Below, piece after piece: positions 1-7,688 of a stretch of DNA of 64,000 nucleotides. A program made the position numbers and the translations under genes. The DNA is taken from NCBI GenBank assembly GCA_017545365.1, contig JAFWOP010000033.1:62001-126000 (forward strand), in the 5' to 3' direction. The notes under the pieces were generated by a model. That model saw nothing but the letters and a program-made list of their open reading frames with translations. It was not told the origin of the DNA and ran no database searches. How positions within the stretch are numbered: position 1 is the first letter of the stretch; each line of letters starts with the position of its first letter. Origin of the DNA: Bacteroidales bacterium. GTDB taxonomy: Bacteria; Bacteroidota; Bacteroidia; Bacteroidales; P3.

Positions 1-991
1 GGTAGGCACGCACGGTGTTCTCGGCATCGAGGCCGCTGACATTCTTAGTGATGACTGAGGTGATGGGCTGCTCGCGCTCAAATTGCAGCTCGGGCACAGG
101 GCGAGGCTCCATGTTGCCCCAGTACTTGTCGATAATCCGGATGGCCTCGTCGGGATTGAAATCGCCCGCCAGGCTGATGCAGATGTTGTTGGGCACATAG
201 TAGGTGGCCACGAAGTTGCGGATGTTGCGCATCGAGGGGTTCTTCAGGTGCTCCTGGCTGCCCAGGGTGGTCTGGTTGCCATAGGGGTGGTGGGGGAAGA
301 GGGCGGCAAACATGGCGTCGTTCACCTTGCGGTTGTCCTTGGTGAGGCTCATGTTCTTCTCCTCGTAGATGGTCTCCAGCTCGGTGTGGAATAGGCGCAG
401 CACCAGGTGCTGGAAGCGGTCGGCCTCAATCTCGCACCAGGTCTCCAACTGGTTGTTGGGGATGTTCTCGACATACATGGTGTAGTCGTTGCTGGTGAAG
501 GCGTTTGTGCCAGTCGAGCCGATGGCGGTCATGGCCTTGTCGTACTCGTTGGCGACGGCAATCTTCGAAGCCTCGTAGCTCAGGCTGTCGATTTTGTGGT
601 AGATGGCGGCGCGGGTGGTGGGGTCGTCGAACATGCGGTAGGCCTCGAACAGGTCCTCAATCTTCTGGATAAGGACTTTCTCCTTCTCCCAGTCGGTGGT
701 GCCGAGGCGCTGGGTGCCCTTGAACATCATGTGTTCCAGGTAATGGGCCAGGCCGGTGGTCTCGTGCGGGTCGTTGCGCGAGCCGGCACGCACGGCGATG
801 TAGGTTTGAATCTTAGGAGCGTCCTTGTAGACACTCATGAATACCTTCAGACCATTGTCCAACGTGTACTCGCGCACATTCAGCGGGTCGTTGGGATAGG
901 TCTTGTACTGATACGTCTTCTGTGCCATCAGAGTGCCGCAGCTGAGCACTATTAATGCCACGAAACTAAAAATTAGACGGGTCTTTTTCAT
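1..991 (-). CDS. M16 family zinc metallopeptidase (insulinase/pitrilysin-like), C-terminus beyond window
   Basis: About 330 residues are visible; the gene runs off the left edge. The start at 989-991 gives a Sec signal peptide (MKKTRLIFSF, hydrophobic to residue 23, with a Cys at 18 that could be a lipobox but is poorly placed). The inverted zinc motif of M16 peptidases, HYLEH, is at residues 83-87, followed by a downstream ETIYEEKN segment that supplies the third metal ligand in this family. The spacing RAGSRNDPHETTGLAHYLEHMMFKG-like is typical of the N-terminal catalytic half. It is predicted to be an exported periplasmic or surface peptidase that degrades oligopeptides. It is transcribed divergently from the repeat protein at 1394, with its own promoter at 1047. 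Confidence 0.9.
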   Translation of the reverse strand, partial: MKKTRLIFSFVALIVLSCGTLMAQKTYQYKTYPNDPLNVREYTLDNGLKVFMSVYKDAPKIQTYIAVRAGSRNDPHETTGLAHYLEHMMFKGTQRLGTTDWEKEKVLIQKIEDLFEAYRMFDDPTTRAAIYHKIDSLSYEASKIAVANEYDKAMTAIGSTGTNAFTSNDYTMYVENIPNNQLETWCEIEADRFQHLVLRLFHTELETIYEEKNMSLTKDNRKVNDAMFAALFPHHPYGNQTTLGSQEHLKNPSMRNIRNFVATYYVPNNICISLAGDFNPDEAIRIIDKYWGNMEPRPVPELQFEREQPITSVITKNVSGLDAENTVRAY

Positions 992-1046
992 GTAGTTGAT
1001 TGTTTATTAATAATTTATTTTAATTAAGAGTATTCTATCAAATCTT

Positions 1047-1054
1047 CAAAAATA
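1047..1054 (-). promoter_or_regulatory. Bacteroidota -7 box for the M16 peptidase gene
   Basis: Read on the minus strand the octamer is TATTTTTG, matching the TAnnTTTG -7 consensus. It lies about 56 nt upstream of the peptidase start. Confidence 0.6.
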
Positions 1055-1292
1055 CAAAAAAAAACCGACATTTCTGTATTTTAACCTATTTTTTGAAGCA
1101 TGATTTACAATACCGGCCCGCTCCGGGTTCGTTTCTTTTAAGATCGATTTAGGATTGGTCTAGGATTTTTTTAGGATATACAATCCTAGAACGAGCTTGA
1201 AATGCGCCTTTTCGGAGGTTAAAAGGAACGAAAACGGGCTTTGTCGGAGGGGGTGGCGGAGGGCGGGTCGCGATAGCCAATTCTCACTTTTT

Positions 1293-1324
1293 TTTGGTGG
1301 TTTGCATTTTATTTTGTATTTTTA
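1293..1324 (+). promoter_or_regulatory. Probable promoter for the repeat protein gene
   Basis: TTTG at 1293-1296, a 20-nt spacer, then TATTTTTA at 1317-1324. The last base of the -7 box deviates from TAnnTTTG. It lies about 70 nt before the ATG at 1394, which makes the in-frame upstream start at 1334 unlikely. Confidence 0.5.
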
Positions 1325-1393
1325 CAAATTGTTTTGTACTCTTCTAAAGGGTACAAGTTTTTCCGAATCAATAAAATAGGTAATATTAATAAT

Positions 1394-2572
1394 ATGAACA
1401 AGAATGTAAACTCGCTCGTAGAGGGCATGGAAAAGCTGGGTTTGATAGCCAACCGCATCCGTAAAAATGAGGGACAGACACCGCAAATTGAGATAGACAT
1501 CATTCTGGAGGAGCTGCGCAACCTCTATATGGTTGCCTTGAAGTTGGAGTCGGAGGAGGCGAAAGGTGTGGTAGAGTTCGGCATGGATCTTTCGGATGAG
1601 CCGGAGCGTATGGACTCCGCCGCCGAGGCTGCCGCCAAGAAGGCTGCTGAGGAAAAGCGTTTGGCTGAAGAGGCTGTTGCAAGGAAAGCCGCCGAGGAGA
1701 AGCGTCTGGCCGAGGAGGCTGCCGCCAAGAAGGCTGCCGAGGAGAAGCGTTTGGCCGAAGAGGCTGCTGCCAAGAAGGCTGCCGAGGAGAAACGCTTGGC
1801 CGAAGAGGCCGCTGCCAAGAAGGCTGCCGAGGAGAAACGCCTGGCCGAAGAGGCCGCTGCCAAGAAGGCTGCCGAGGAGAAACGCCTGGCCGAAGAGTCC
1901 GCTGCCAAGAAGGCTGCCGAGGAGAATCGTTTGGCCGAAGAGGCTGCTGCCAAGAAGGCTGCCGAGGAGAAGCGTCTGGCCGAAGAGGCTGCTGCCAGGA
2001 AGGCTGCCGAGGAGAAGCGCCTGGCCGAGGAGGCTGCCGCAAGGAAGGCTGCCGAAGAGAAGGCCCGCAAGATTGTGGAAGAGGAGTTTCATCCTGTCTT
2101 TGCACCGCCAATACCGGCCAAGCAAGAGGCTCCTGTGATGGAGCCCCAGATGGAGAAATTGGCTGGCAACCCCAACGACGAGCTCTTTGCCGACGGCCCC
2201 GCAGCCAAGCAGCAGGAGTCGCTGCTGGACCTCTTCCAGAACGAGAAGGGGGAAGGACAACCCCGTCGTACGCTCGCCGACACCCTCACCAAGAATAAAC
2301 AGAATGTGGAAGAACGTCTTGAGACCCGCGTCAATGCCAAGAAGGTGGATGACCTGCGCACGGTCATCAACATCAACGACAAGTTCAGTTTCATGAGCGA
2401 GCTGTTCCACAACAATATGAAGGCTTACAACGACTTCATCTTGAAGCTGAATGCTATCGCCGACCGCGAGGAGGCTCTGGCCTATGTGGGGGAAGTGGCC
2501 GAGGCATACAACTGGGACAACAATTCGGTCGTGGTCAAGGGCTTCTTCAAGATTTTTGATAAGAAATTCTAG
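1394..2572 (+). CDS. Ala/Lys/Glu repeat protein, function unknown
   Basis: A 392-residue protein with no signal peptide. Residues 1-75 form a folded-looking N-terminal domain. Residues 83-217 are nine tandem 15-residue units of the type [15 protein letters not shown], predicted to form one long charged helix or coiled coil. The C-terminal about 70 residues ([16 protein letters not shown] onward) resemble a helical module seen at the ends of many Bacteroidota hypothetical proteins, recognised by eye only. The ATG at 1394 is preferred over an in-frame ATG at 1334 because the latter abuts the promoter. gmk follows 57 nt downstream. The role is unknown; a scaffold or spacer protein is an inference from the helix. 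Confidence 0.75.
   Translation: MNKNVNSLVEGMEKLGLIANRIRKNEGQTPQIEIDIILEELRNLYMVALKLESEEAKGVVEFGMDLSDEPERMDSAAEAAAKKAAEEKRLAEEAVARKAAEEKRLAEEAAAKKAAEEKRLAEEAAAKKAAEEKRLAEEAAAKKAAEEKRLAEEAAAKKAAEEKRLAEESAAKKAAEENRLAEEAAAKKAAEEKRLAEEAAARKAAEEKRLAEEAAARKAAEEKARKIVEEEFHPVFAPPIPAKQEAPVMEPQMEKLAGNPNDELFADGPAAKQQESLLDLFQNEKGEGQPRRTLADTLTKNKQNVEERLETRVNAKKVDDLRTVININDKFSFMSELFHNNMKAYNDFILKLNAIADREEALAYVGEVAEAYNWDNNSVVVKGFFKIFDKKF
1640..2071 (+). repeat. 45-bp in-frame tandem repeat (9 full units plus a partial)
   Basis: The units encode 15 residues each and begin at the Lys codon at 1640. Full units end at 2044 and a degenerate partial follows to 2071. Units differ mainly at synonymous positions, with a few replacements (Val, Ser, Asn, Arg). 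The repeat keeps antisense frames open, which produces long spurious ORFs on the minus strand. Confidence 0.9.
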
Positions 2573-2629
2573 GTTTCCTAGGCAGTCCTAGGAAATCCTA
2601 GGGGGATTAACAACAACCAATCACTCATT

Positions 2630-3199
2630 ATGAACTATCGCAAGGCTATATTGTTCTCAGCACCTTCGGGCTGCGGCAAAACTACCATCATCCGCGAATT
2701 GTTGAAGAGGTTCGACTGCTTCGAGTTCTCTATCTCCGCCACCAGCCGCAAACCCCGTGAGGGAGAACAGGACGGCGTGGACTATTACTTCCTCAGTCCT
2801 GAGACTTTCAAACACAGGGTGCAGGAGGGTGACTTCTTGGAGTGGGAAGAGGTGTATGCCGGCACCTGCTATGGCACCCTCAAGTCCGAGATAAACCGCA
2901 TCTGGGATAACGGTCATGTCATCATCTTCGACGTGGATGTCAACGGCGGCATGAACATAAAGAAATATTTCGGTTCAGATGCACTGGCTATCTTTGTGAT
3001 GCCCCCCAGTGTCGAGGTGTTGAGCCAAAGGCTCCGCAGCCGTGGCACCGAGAGCGAGGAGTCGATAGCGAAGCGTCTGGCCCGTAGTGCGGAGGAGCTG
3101 AAGATGTCAGGCAATTTCGATGTGACGGTCGTCAACGACGTGCTGGAGCGTGCCGTGGACGAGACGCAGAATATTATCAACAACTACCTACTGAGATAA
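2630..3199 (+). CDS. gmk: Guanylate kinase
   Basis: 189 residues, the usual length for bacterial Gmk, which phosphorylates GMP to GDP with ATP in the cytoplasm. The P-loop is APSGCGKTT at about residues 11-19. The GMP-binding region is marked by SATSRKPREGE followed by GVDYYF. The lid region has LRSRGTESEE, and the C-terminal VVNDVLERAVDE is typical of the family. The mreC start lies one base after the stop, so gmk, mreC, mreD and porZ look like one transcript. Confidence 0.96.
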   Translation: MNYRKAILFSAPSGCGKTTIIRELLKRFDCFEFSISATSRKPREGEQDGVDYYFLSPETFKHRVQEGDFLEWEEVYAGTCYGTLKSEINRIWDNGHVIIFDVDVNGGMNIKKYFGSDALAIFVMPPSVEVLSQRLRSRGTESEESIAKRLARSAEELKMSGNFDVTVVNDVLERAVDETQNIINNYLLR

Positions 3200-3200
3200 C

Positions 3201-4034
3201 ATGGAATCATTGCTTGCTTTTCTCAAGCGTTACAACTATGTGTTTGTCTTTCTCCTGCTGGAGATACTGGCCATCGTGTTCATCACCAAGAACAGCAATT
3301 ACCAGTCGTCGAAGATAGTTCATTTCGGCAACGGGGTGGCAGGCCGGTGCTATGGGGCGGTGACGTCGGTGTTCGACTACTTCGGCTTGCGCCGCGAGAA
3401 CGAGCTGCTGGCAGCCGAGAATGCCCAGTTGCGCGCCCAGCTGGAGTCGTCGTATATCAGCTATAGCCTGCGCAAGTTTGTACGGGAAGACACTGTGTAC
3501 CAGCAACGTTACAGCTATACTGAGGCACAGGTGGTGAAGAACACCTGGAACCAGCGCAACAACTACATCATGCTCAACAAAGGACGGCGGCAGGGCATCA
3601 AGCTTGACCAGGCCGTCATTTCGCCGCAGGGCATTGTGGGCGTGGTGGTGAACACGACCGACAACTTCAGCACGGTGATGCCGGTGCTGCACTCGAACAG
3701 CCGCAATAGTGTGAAAATACCGCGTATCAACACCAATGGCTCGCTGGTGTGGCGGGGCGGTGACTTCCGCTATGCCACTCTTATCGACATCCCCACTACC
3801 TACAAGCTGAGGGTCAACGACACCGTCATCACTAGCGGCATGGCCAACGACTTCCCCGAAGGGGTGATGGTGGGCTTTGTGGAGAAGGCATTTACCGAGC
3901 GAGGCAGTGGCTTCTATACCATTAAGGTGCGCTTGGCCACCGAGTTCACCAAGCTGGACCATGTCTATGTCATCGACAATCATTTCAAGGCCGAGCAGGA
4001 CTCGCTGATGGCCCGAACACAGAAGGAGGATTAG
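3201..4034 (+). CDS. mreC: Rod shape-determining protein MreC
   Basis: 277 residues. There is one N-terminal membrane helix (about residues 12-30), a short coiled coil (LRRENELLAAENAQLRAQLE, about 63-82), then the periplasmic beta-rich core with GRRQGIKLDQAVISPQGIVG and VITSGMANDFPEGVMVG, which are hallmarks of MreC. It organises the elongasome on the periplasmic side together with MreD. The start is one base after the gmk stop. mreB is not adjacent, so the usual mreBCD cluster is split or lies elsewhere. Confidence 0.95.
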   Translation: MESLLAFLKRYNYVFVFLLLEILAIVFITKNSNYQSSKIVHFGNGVAGRCYGAVTSVFDYFGLRRENELLAAENAQLRAQLESSYISYSLRKFVREDTVYQQRYSYTEAQVVKNTWNQRNNYIMLNKGRRQGIKLDQAVISPQGIVGVVVNTTDNFSTVMPVLHSNSRNSVKIPRINTNGSLVWRGGDFRYATLIDIPTTYKLRVNDTVITSGMANDFPEGVMVGFVEKAFTERGSGFYTIKVRLATEFTKLDHVYVIDNHFKAEQDSLMARTQKED

Positions 4035-4039
4035 GAACT

Positions 4040-4555
4040 ATGACCCGACTAGTGATTATCAATATCTTTCGTTTTGTGGCACTGCTGGTGCTGCAGATTC
4101 TGATGCTTAATTATGTTTATCTGGGCGGCTATGTGGTGCCGTTTATATATATTCTTGCCATCATGATGCTCCCCACCAGTTTGGGGAATATCCCGCTGCT
4201 GCTGATAGCCTTTGTGTCGGGCGGCGTGGTCGACATCTTCTGCAACATTCCTGGCTTCCACATGTTCAGCTGCACAATGATGGCTTTCGGCCGCATCCTC
4301 TTCGGTAATAAGATGCTCACCCGCGACGACCCCACCGAGGTGGTGGAGACACCCAGCGCGCACAGTGTCCCCTTCGAGGTGTTTGCCATGTATGTGCTGC
4401 TTTTGGCACTCATCTACAGTGTCACGTATGGTCTTCTGGAGGCCTTTAGTTTGGGCAACTTCTGGATGACGGCCGTGTCCATGGTCATCAACACCGCCGT
4501 GGCATGGGTGTTGGTGATGTTGTGCCAGCTGCTTATTGCCCCGATAAAGAAATAA
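4040..4555 (+). CDS. mreD: Rod shape-determining protein MreD
   Basis: 171 residues, very hydrophobic, with about five membrane helices and the loop LTRDDPTEV. Identification rests on position directly after mreC (5-nt gap), size and topology; MreD is poorly conserved in sequence. It is an inner-membrane partner of MreC in lateral wall synthesis. Its stop TAA overlaps the ATG of porZ by one base, consistent with translational coupling. Confidence 0.88.
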   Translation: MTRLVIINIFRFVALLVLQILMLNYVYLGGYVVPFIYILAIMMLPTSLGNIPLLLIAFVSGGVVDIFCNIPGFHMFSCTMMAFGRILFGNKMLTRDDPTEVVETPSAHSVPFEVFAMYVLLLALIYSVTYGLLEAFSLGNFWMTAVSMVINTAVAWVLVMLCQLLIAPIKK

Positions 4556-6912
4556 TGACTAACAGCAACAGACTAACGATGAGCAAGGTAATTGCAATAA
4601 TGGGATTTATAGGGTTGGCCGTCGCCCTGAATGCCCAGCCCGTGGTAGGGGAGTGGCAGGACCACAACTCCTTCGTCAAAGTCCGCAAGGTGTGCGCCAC
4701 GAGCCGGGGTGTCTATGCCGCCACCGGCATGGCTATGTTCTATTATGATCGTAACGGCTCATTGCTGACCGCAATGACCAAGGTATCGGGCATGACCGAT
4801 GTGGGCATCAGCGCTATTGCATACGATGATGCCTCGGGCTGTCTGGTGGTGGCATACACCAATTCGGGCTTCGACCTACAGTATGGCTCCACCGTCTATC
4901 ATGTTGCCGACATCAAGTACAGCAATATCAGCGGTGACAAGAAAATATACAGCATCCGTTTCCATGGGGGCCGCCTCTATCTGACCACGGGCTTCGGCAT
5001 CGTGGTGGTGAACCTTGGCCGTCATGAGATTGAGGAGACCTATTATATAGGTGAAGATGGCGAGGGCTGTCTGGTGTATGACCTGGCCTTCACCGACAGC
5101 CTCATCGTGGCTGCCACCGACCAAGGGGTTATGTATGCCCCTAAAGCGAGCAGCCGGCTGCATGTTTACGAGGAGTGGCAGCACGATACTGTGTCGCCCC
5201 TTCATGGCATGTCGGTCCGTATGTTGGAGGTGAGTCGTGGACGGCTAGTGGCTGCCGCTTGTACCAACAATCCCGACAGCATGACAACCTTTTATCAGCA
5301 AACGCCGGGCAACTGGTCTGCCTGGGGCAGTTGGGCTATGGGTCGTGTGGAGTCATTGAAATGCCGTCAGGGTCATGTGCTTCTCAATCGTTTCGGCCAT
5401 ATTGAGGTGTACGACGAGGACTTCCTGTTGGATGCTGTGGTGGAGAACCTTCCCAACTATGGGGTGTCGGCTTGGGATGTGGATATGGATGCCGATGGCA
5501 CGCTGTGGATAGGGCATGTGTGGGCAGGTTTGGTGCATGCCACGGTTGATGGCTCTTACACCGAAAGTTATTACCCTGTTGGACCATACAACGATGACTA
5601 TGTCTACAGCCTTACCGCCACCAACGACAAGGTGTATCTCTGTCCCGGCGGCAAGAAACCCACATACGAAAGCTCCTACCTTCCGGGCAGTTTGTCGATA
5701 TACGACAACAAGCAATGGTCGAATGTCAACCCCAACGGTCTTGGTCAGAATTATATGGATATACTGTATATGGCTGTGGACCCTACCGACAAGAACCATC
5801 TGAGTGCTTCGGCTTGGGGGCATGGTGTCTTCGATATACGCGATGGCAAGCTGCAGACCCTCTTCGATGGTTCCAACACCGATGGTGCGCTAACGCCTTA
5901 TTCTGACCGCGGATTCACCCATCTGAGGGTGTCGGGTCTGGCTTACGACGACCAAGGCAATCTGTGGGTGACCAACTCGCTTGTCAACAATGGGTTGGCA
6001 GTCCGCTACCACGACGGCAGCTGGAAGTCGTTCAACATCACCCCCATGCTGCAAGGCGTCAACCGTGAGAAACGTGAGATTGACAAAGTGATATGGGACA
6101 GCATACGGGGTTATAAGTGGTTCGTCGGTCGTGCCAACCGCATCTATGTCCACGACGGCGAGGGCAAGATGGCCTACGTCAACCCCAATAATGGCAGCAA
6201 GCTGGAGACCCACACTGTCAACTGCATCGTGCAAGACCGCCTGGGCGATATTTGGTTTGGCACTGACAAGGGGCTGAAGGTCATATACGATGGTTATCGG
6301 GCATTCAACAATGGCGGCAACGGCGAGCAGTCGCCCGTCATGTGCGGCAATATTCTCTATAACGAGGACGGCATCTATGAGTATCTGATGGCATACGAGA
6401 GCATCTCCTGCATTGCCGTGGACGGTGCCAACCGCAAGTGGGTGGGCACGATGAACAACGGTCTTTACCTCATCTCGGCCAACGGCTTGGAACAGCTGCA
6501 CCACTTCACCATGGCCAATAGTCCTCTCAACTCCGATAAGATATTGGCTTTGGCCGTCCATCCCGAGACGGGTGTGGTGTATGTGGGCACCAATATGGGG
6601 CTCCAGTCATACCGCTCCACAGCCACTGCGGCTGATGTCTACCCTGAGGCCGACATCCATGCCTTCCCCAATCCGGTGCGGCCCGACTATGACGGTCCCA
6701 TCGCTATCAAGGGTTTCACTCGCGATGCGCTGGTGCATATCACCGATGCACGTGGCCATGTGGTCTTTACCACCAAGGCCAACGGCGGACAGGCCATCTG
6801 GAATGGTCGCACCCTTCAGGGCCAGCGGGTGGCCAGCGGTACGTATTTCGTATTTGCCTCGGACGAGACTGGCGGCATGCGCTCTGTCACCAAGGTGCTT
6901 GTAGTAAAATAA
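4555..6912 (+). CDS. porZ: PorZ-type T9SS attachment-complex protein (beta-propeller, type A sorting domain)
   Basis: 785 residues from the ATG at 4555, which overlaps the mreD stop. An internal ATG at 4579 would also leave a good signal peptide ending near ALNAQ. The mature N-terminus (VGEWQDHNSF, then GVYAATGMAMFYYD and GMTDVGISAIAYDD) matches the PorZ N-terminal propeller. Further two-component-regulator-type blades follow (GDIWFGTDKGLKV, NRKWVGTMNNGLYLIS). The last about 80 residues (HAFPNPV to SVTKVLVVK) are a T9SS type A C-terminal domain. In Porphyromonas gingivalis PorZ belongs to the PorU-PorV-PorQ-PorZ attachment complex and presents A-LPS to the sortase PorU. Its presence implies a functional T9SS. 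Confidence 0.88.
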   Translation: MTNSNRLTMSKVIAIMGFIGLAVALNAQPVVGEWQDHNSFVKVRKVCATSRGVYAATGMAMFYYDRNGSLLTAMTKVSGMTDVGISAIAYDDASGCLVVAYTNSGFDLQYGSTVYHVADIKYSNISGDKKIYSIRFHGGRLYLTTGFGIVVVNLGRHEIEETYYIGEDGEGCLVYDLAFTDSLIVAATDQGVMYAPKASSRLHVYEEWQHDTVSPLHGMSVRMLEVSRGRLVAAACTNNPDSMTTFYQQTPGNWSAWGSWAMGRVESLKCRQGHVLLNRFGHIEVYDEDFLLDAVVENLPNYGVSAWDVDMDADGTLWIGHVWAGLVHATVDGSYTESYYPVGPYNDDYVYSLTATNDKVYLCPGGKKPTYESSYLPGSLSIYDNKQWSNVNPNGLGQNYMDILYMAVDPTDKNHLSASAWGHGVFDIRDGKLQTLFDGSNTDGALTPYSDRGFTHLRVSGLAYDDQGNLWVTNSLVNNGLAVRYHDGSWKSFNITPMLQGVNREKREIDKVIWDSIRGYKWFVGRANRIYVHDGEGKMAYVNPNNGSKLETHTVNCIVQDRLGDIWFGTDKGLKVIYDGYRAFNNGGNGEQSPVMCGNILYNEDGIYEYLMAYESISCIAVDGANRKWVGTMNNGLYLISANGLEQLHHFTMANSPLNSDKILALAVHPETGVVYVGTNMGLQSYRSTATAADVYPEADIHAFPNPVRPDYDGPIAIKGFTRDALVHITDARGHVVFTTKANGGQAIWNGRTLQGQRVASGTYFVFASDETGGMRSVTKVLVVK

Positions 6913-6942
6913 CATCAACCTCTTCATCATCCACCAAATCAA

Positions 6943-7683
6943 TTGACACCCACCCTCTCCACACAGGCCTTAATACTCCACACTACCGAGTATTCCGAAT
7001 CATCGGTGATTGCCAAAATCTTCACCCGGCAGCTGGGTGTGCGGTCGTATATTCTGAAGGGGGTGCGTAAGGGAGGAAGCAAAACCAAGCAGAACCTGCT
7101 GCAGCCTTTGAGCCATCTTGACTTGGTGGTGTACAACAACCCCAAGACACAAATCAACTATATTAAAGAGATTGGTGTCCATGCCCCTTCCTTGAGGACT
7201 AAGGAGTGGGCGGCCGACCCTGCTGAGGCGGCGGTGCATAACGCGCTGCGGTTCTTCATGACAGAGGTGCTGTATAAGACCCTCCGCGAGGAGGAACCTA
7301 TGCCTGAGCTGTTCGACTATGTGGCCGAGAGCTGCCAGTTCGACACCACAAGGACCAGGCTGGCACAGCATCCCATCAGGTTCCTGTTGAAAGTGTCGCG
7401 CCATTTGGGCATCGAACCCTTGGATGACTACAGCAGCCGCGAGCCGCTGTTCGATATGGCTGCAGGGCGTTTCTGCTACGCTGGCGAGCAGACGTTGGAC
7501 CTGACCTCCTCCCAACTGCTGCATTATTATCTCTCCGCTATCCATGCCGATACACCCTGCCCCATGACGACCTTGGAGCAGCGCACCAGCTTGATAAACC
7601 ATCTGCTGGAGTATTACCAGCTTCACCTGTCGGAGTTCCGCAACTTCAAGTCTCACGAAATATTGCACACTATTTTACAATAA
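6943..7683 (+). CDS. recO: DNA repair protein RecO
   Basis: 246 residues. The N-terminal OB-fold region reads TQALILHTTEYSESSVIAKIFT, followed by GVRKGGSK, typical of RecO. The helical C-terminal domain lacks the four-Cys zinc motif found in some species. RecO loads RecA on SSB-coated single-stranded DNA in the RecFOR pathway. The start is a TTG at 6943; no in-frame ATG fits the family's N-terminus, so the alternative start looks genuine. It lies 30 nt after porZ. Confidence 0.9.
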   Translation: MTPTLSTQALILHTTEYSESSVIAKIFTRQLGVRSYILKGVRKGGSKTKQNLLQPLSHLDLVVYNNPKTQINYIKEIGVHAPSLRTKEWAADPAEAAVHNALRFFMTEVLYKTLREEEPMPELFDYVAESCQFDTTRTRLAQHPIRFLLKVSRHLGIEPLDDYSSREPLFDMAAGRFCYAGEQTLDLTSSQLLHYYLSAIHADTPCPMTTLEQRTSLINHLLEYYQLHLSEFRNFKSHEILHTILQ

Positions 7684-7688
7684 ATAAT

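Larger units (their letters stand above)
992..1393. other. Divergent intergenic region, 402 bp
   Basis: It separates the M16 peptidase from the Ala/Lys/Glu repeat protein. It contains a minus-strand promoter at 1047, a plus-strand promoter-like pair at 1293-1324, and four TAGGA/TCCTA motifs at 1148-1190. Short possible ORFs here have no family signature, so I see no gene. Confidence 0.6.

Noticed and set aside
1322..2415. Long minus-strand ORFs (up to 362 codons) opposite the Ala/Lys/Glu repeat gene
   Set aside because: They arise because the 45-bp repeat avoids stops in several frames. Their products are monotonous Leu/Gly/Ser or Pro/Arg repeats with no start signal or promoter.
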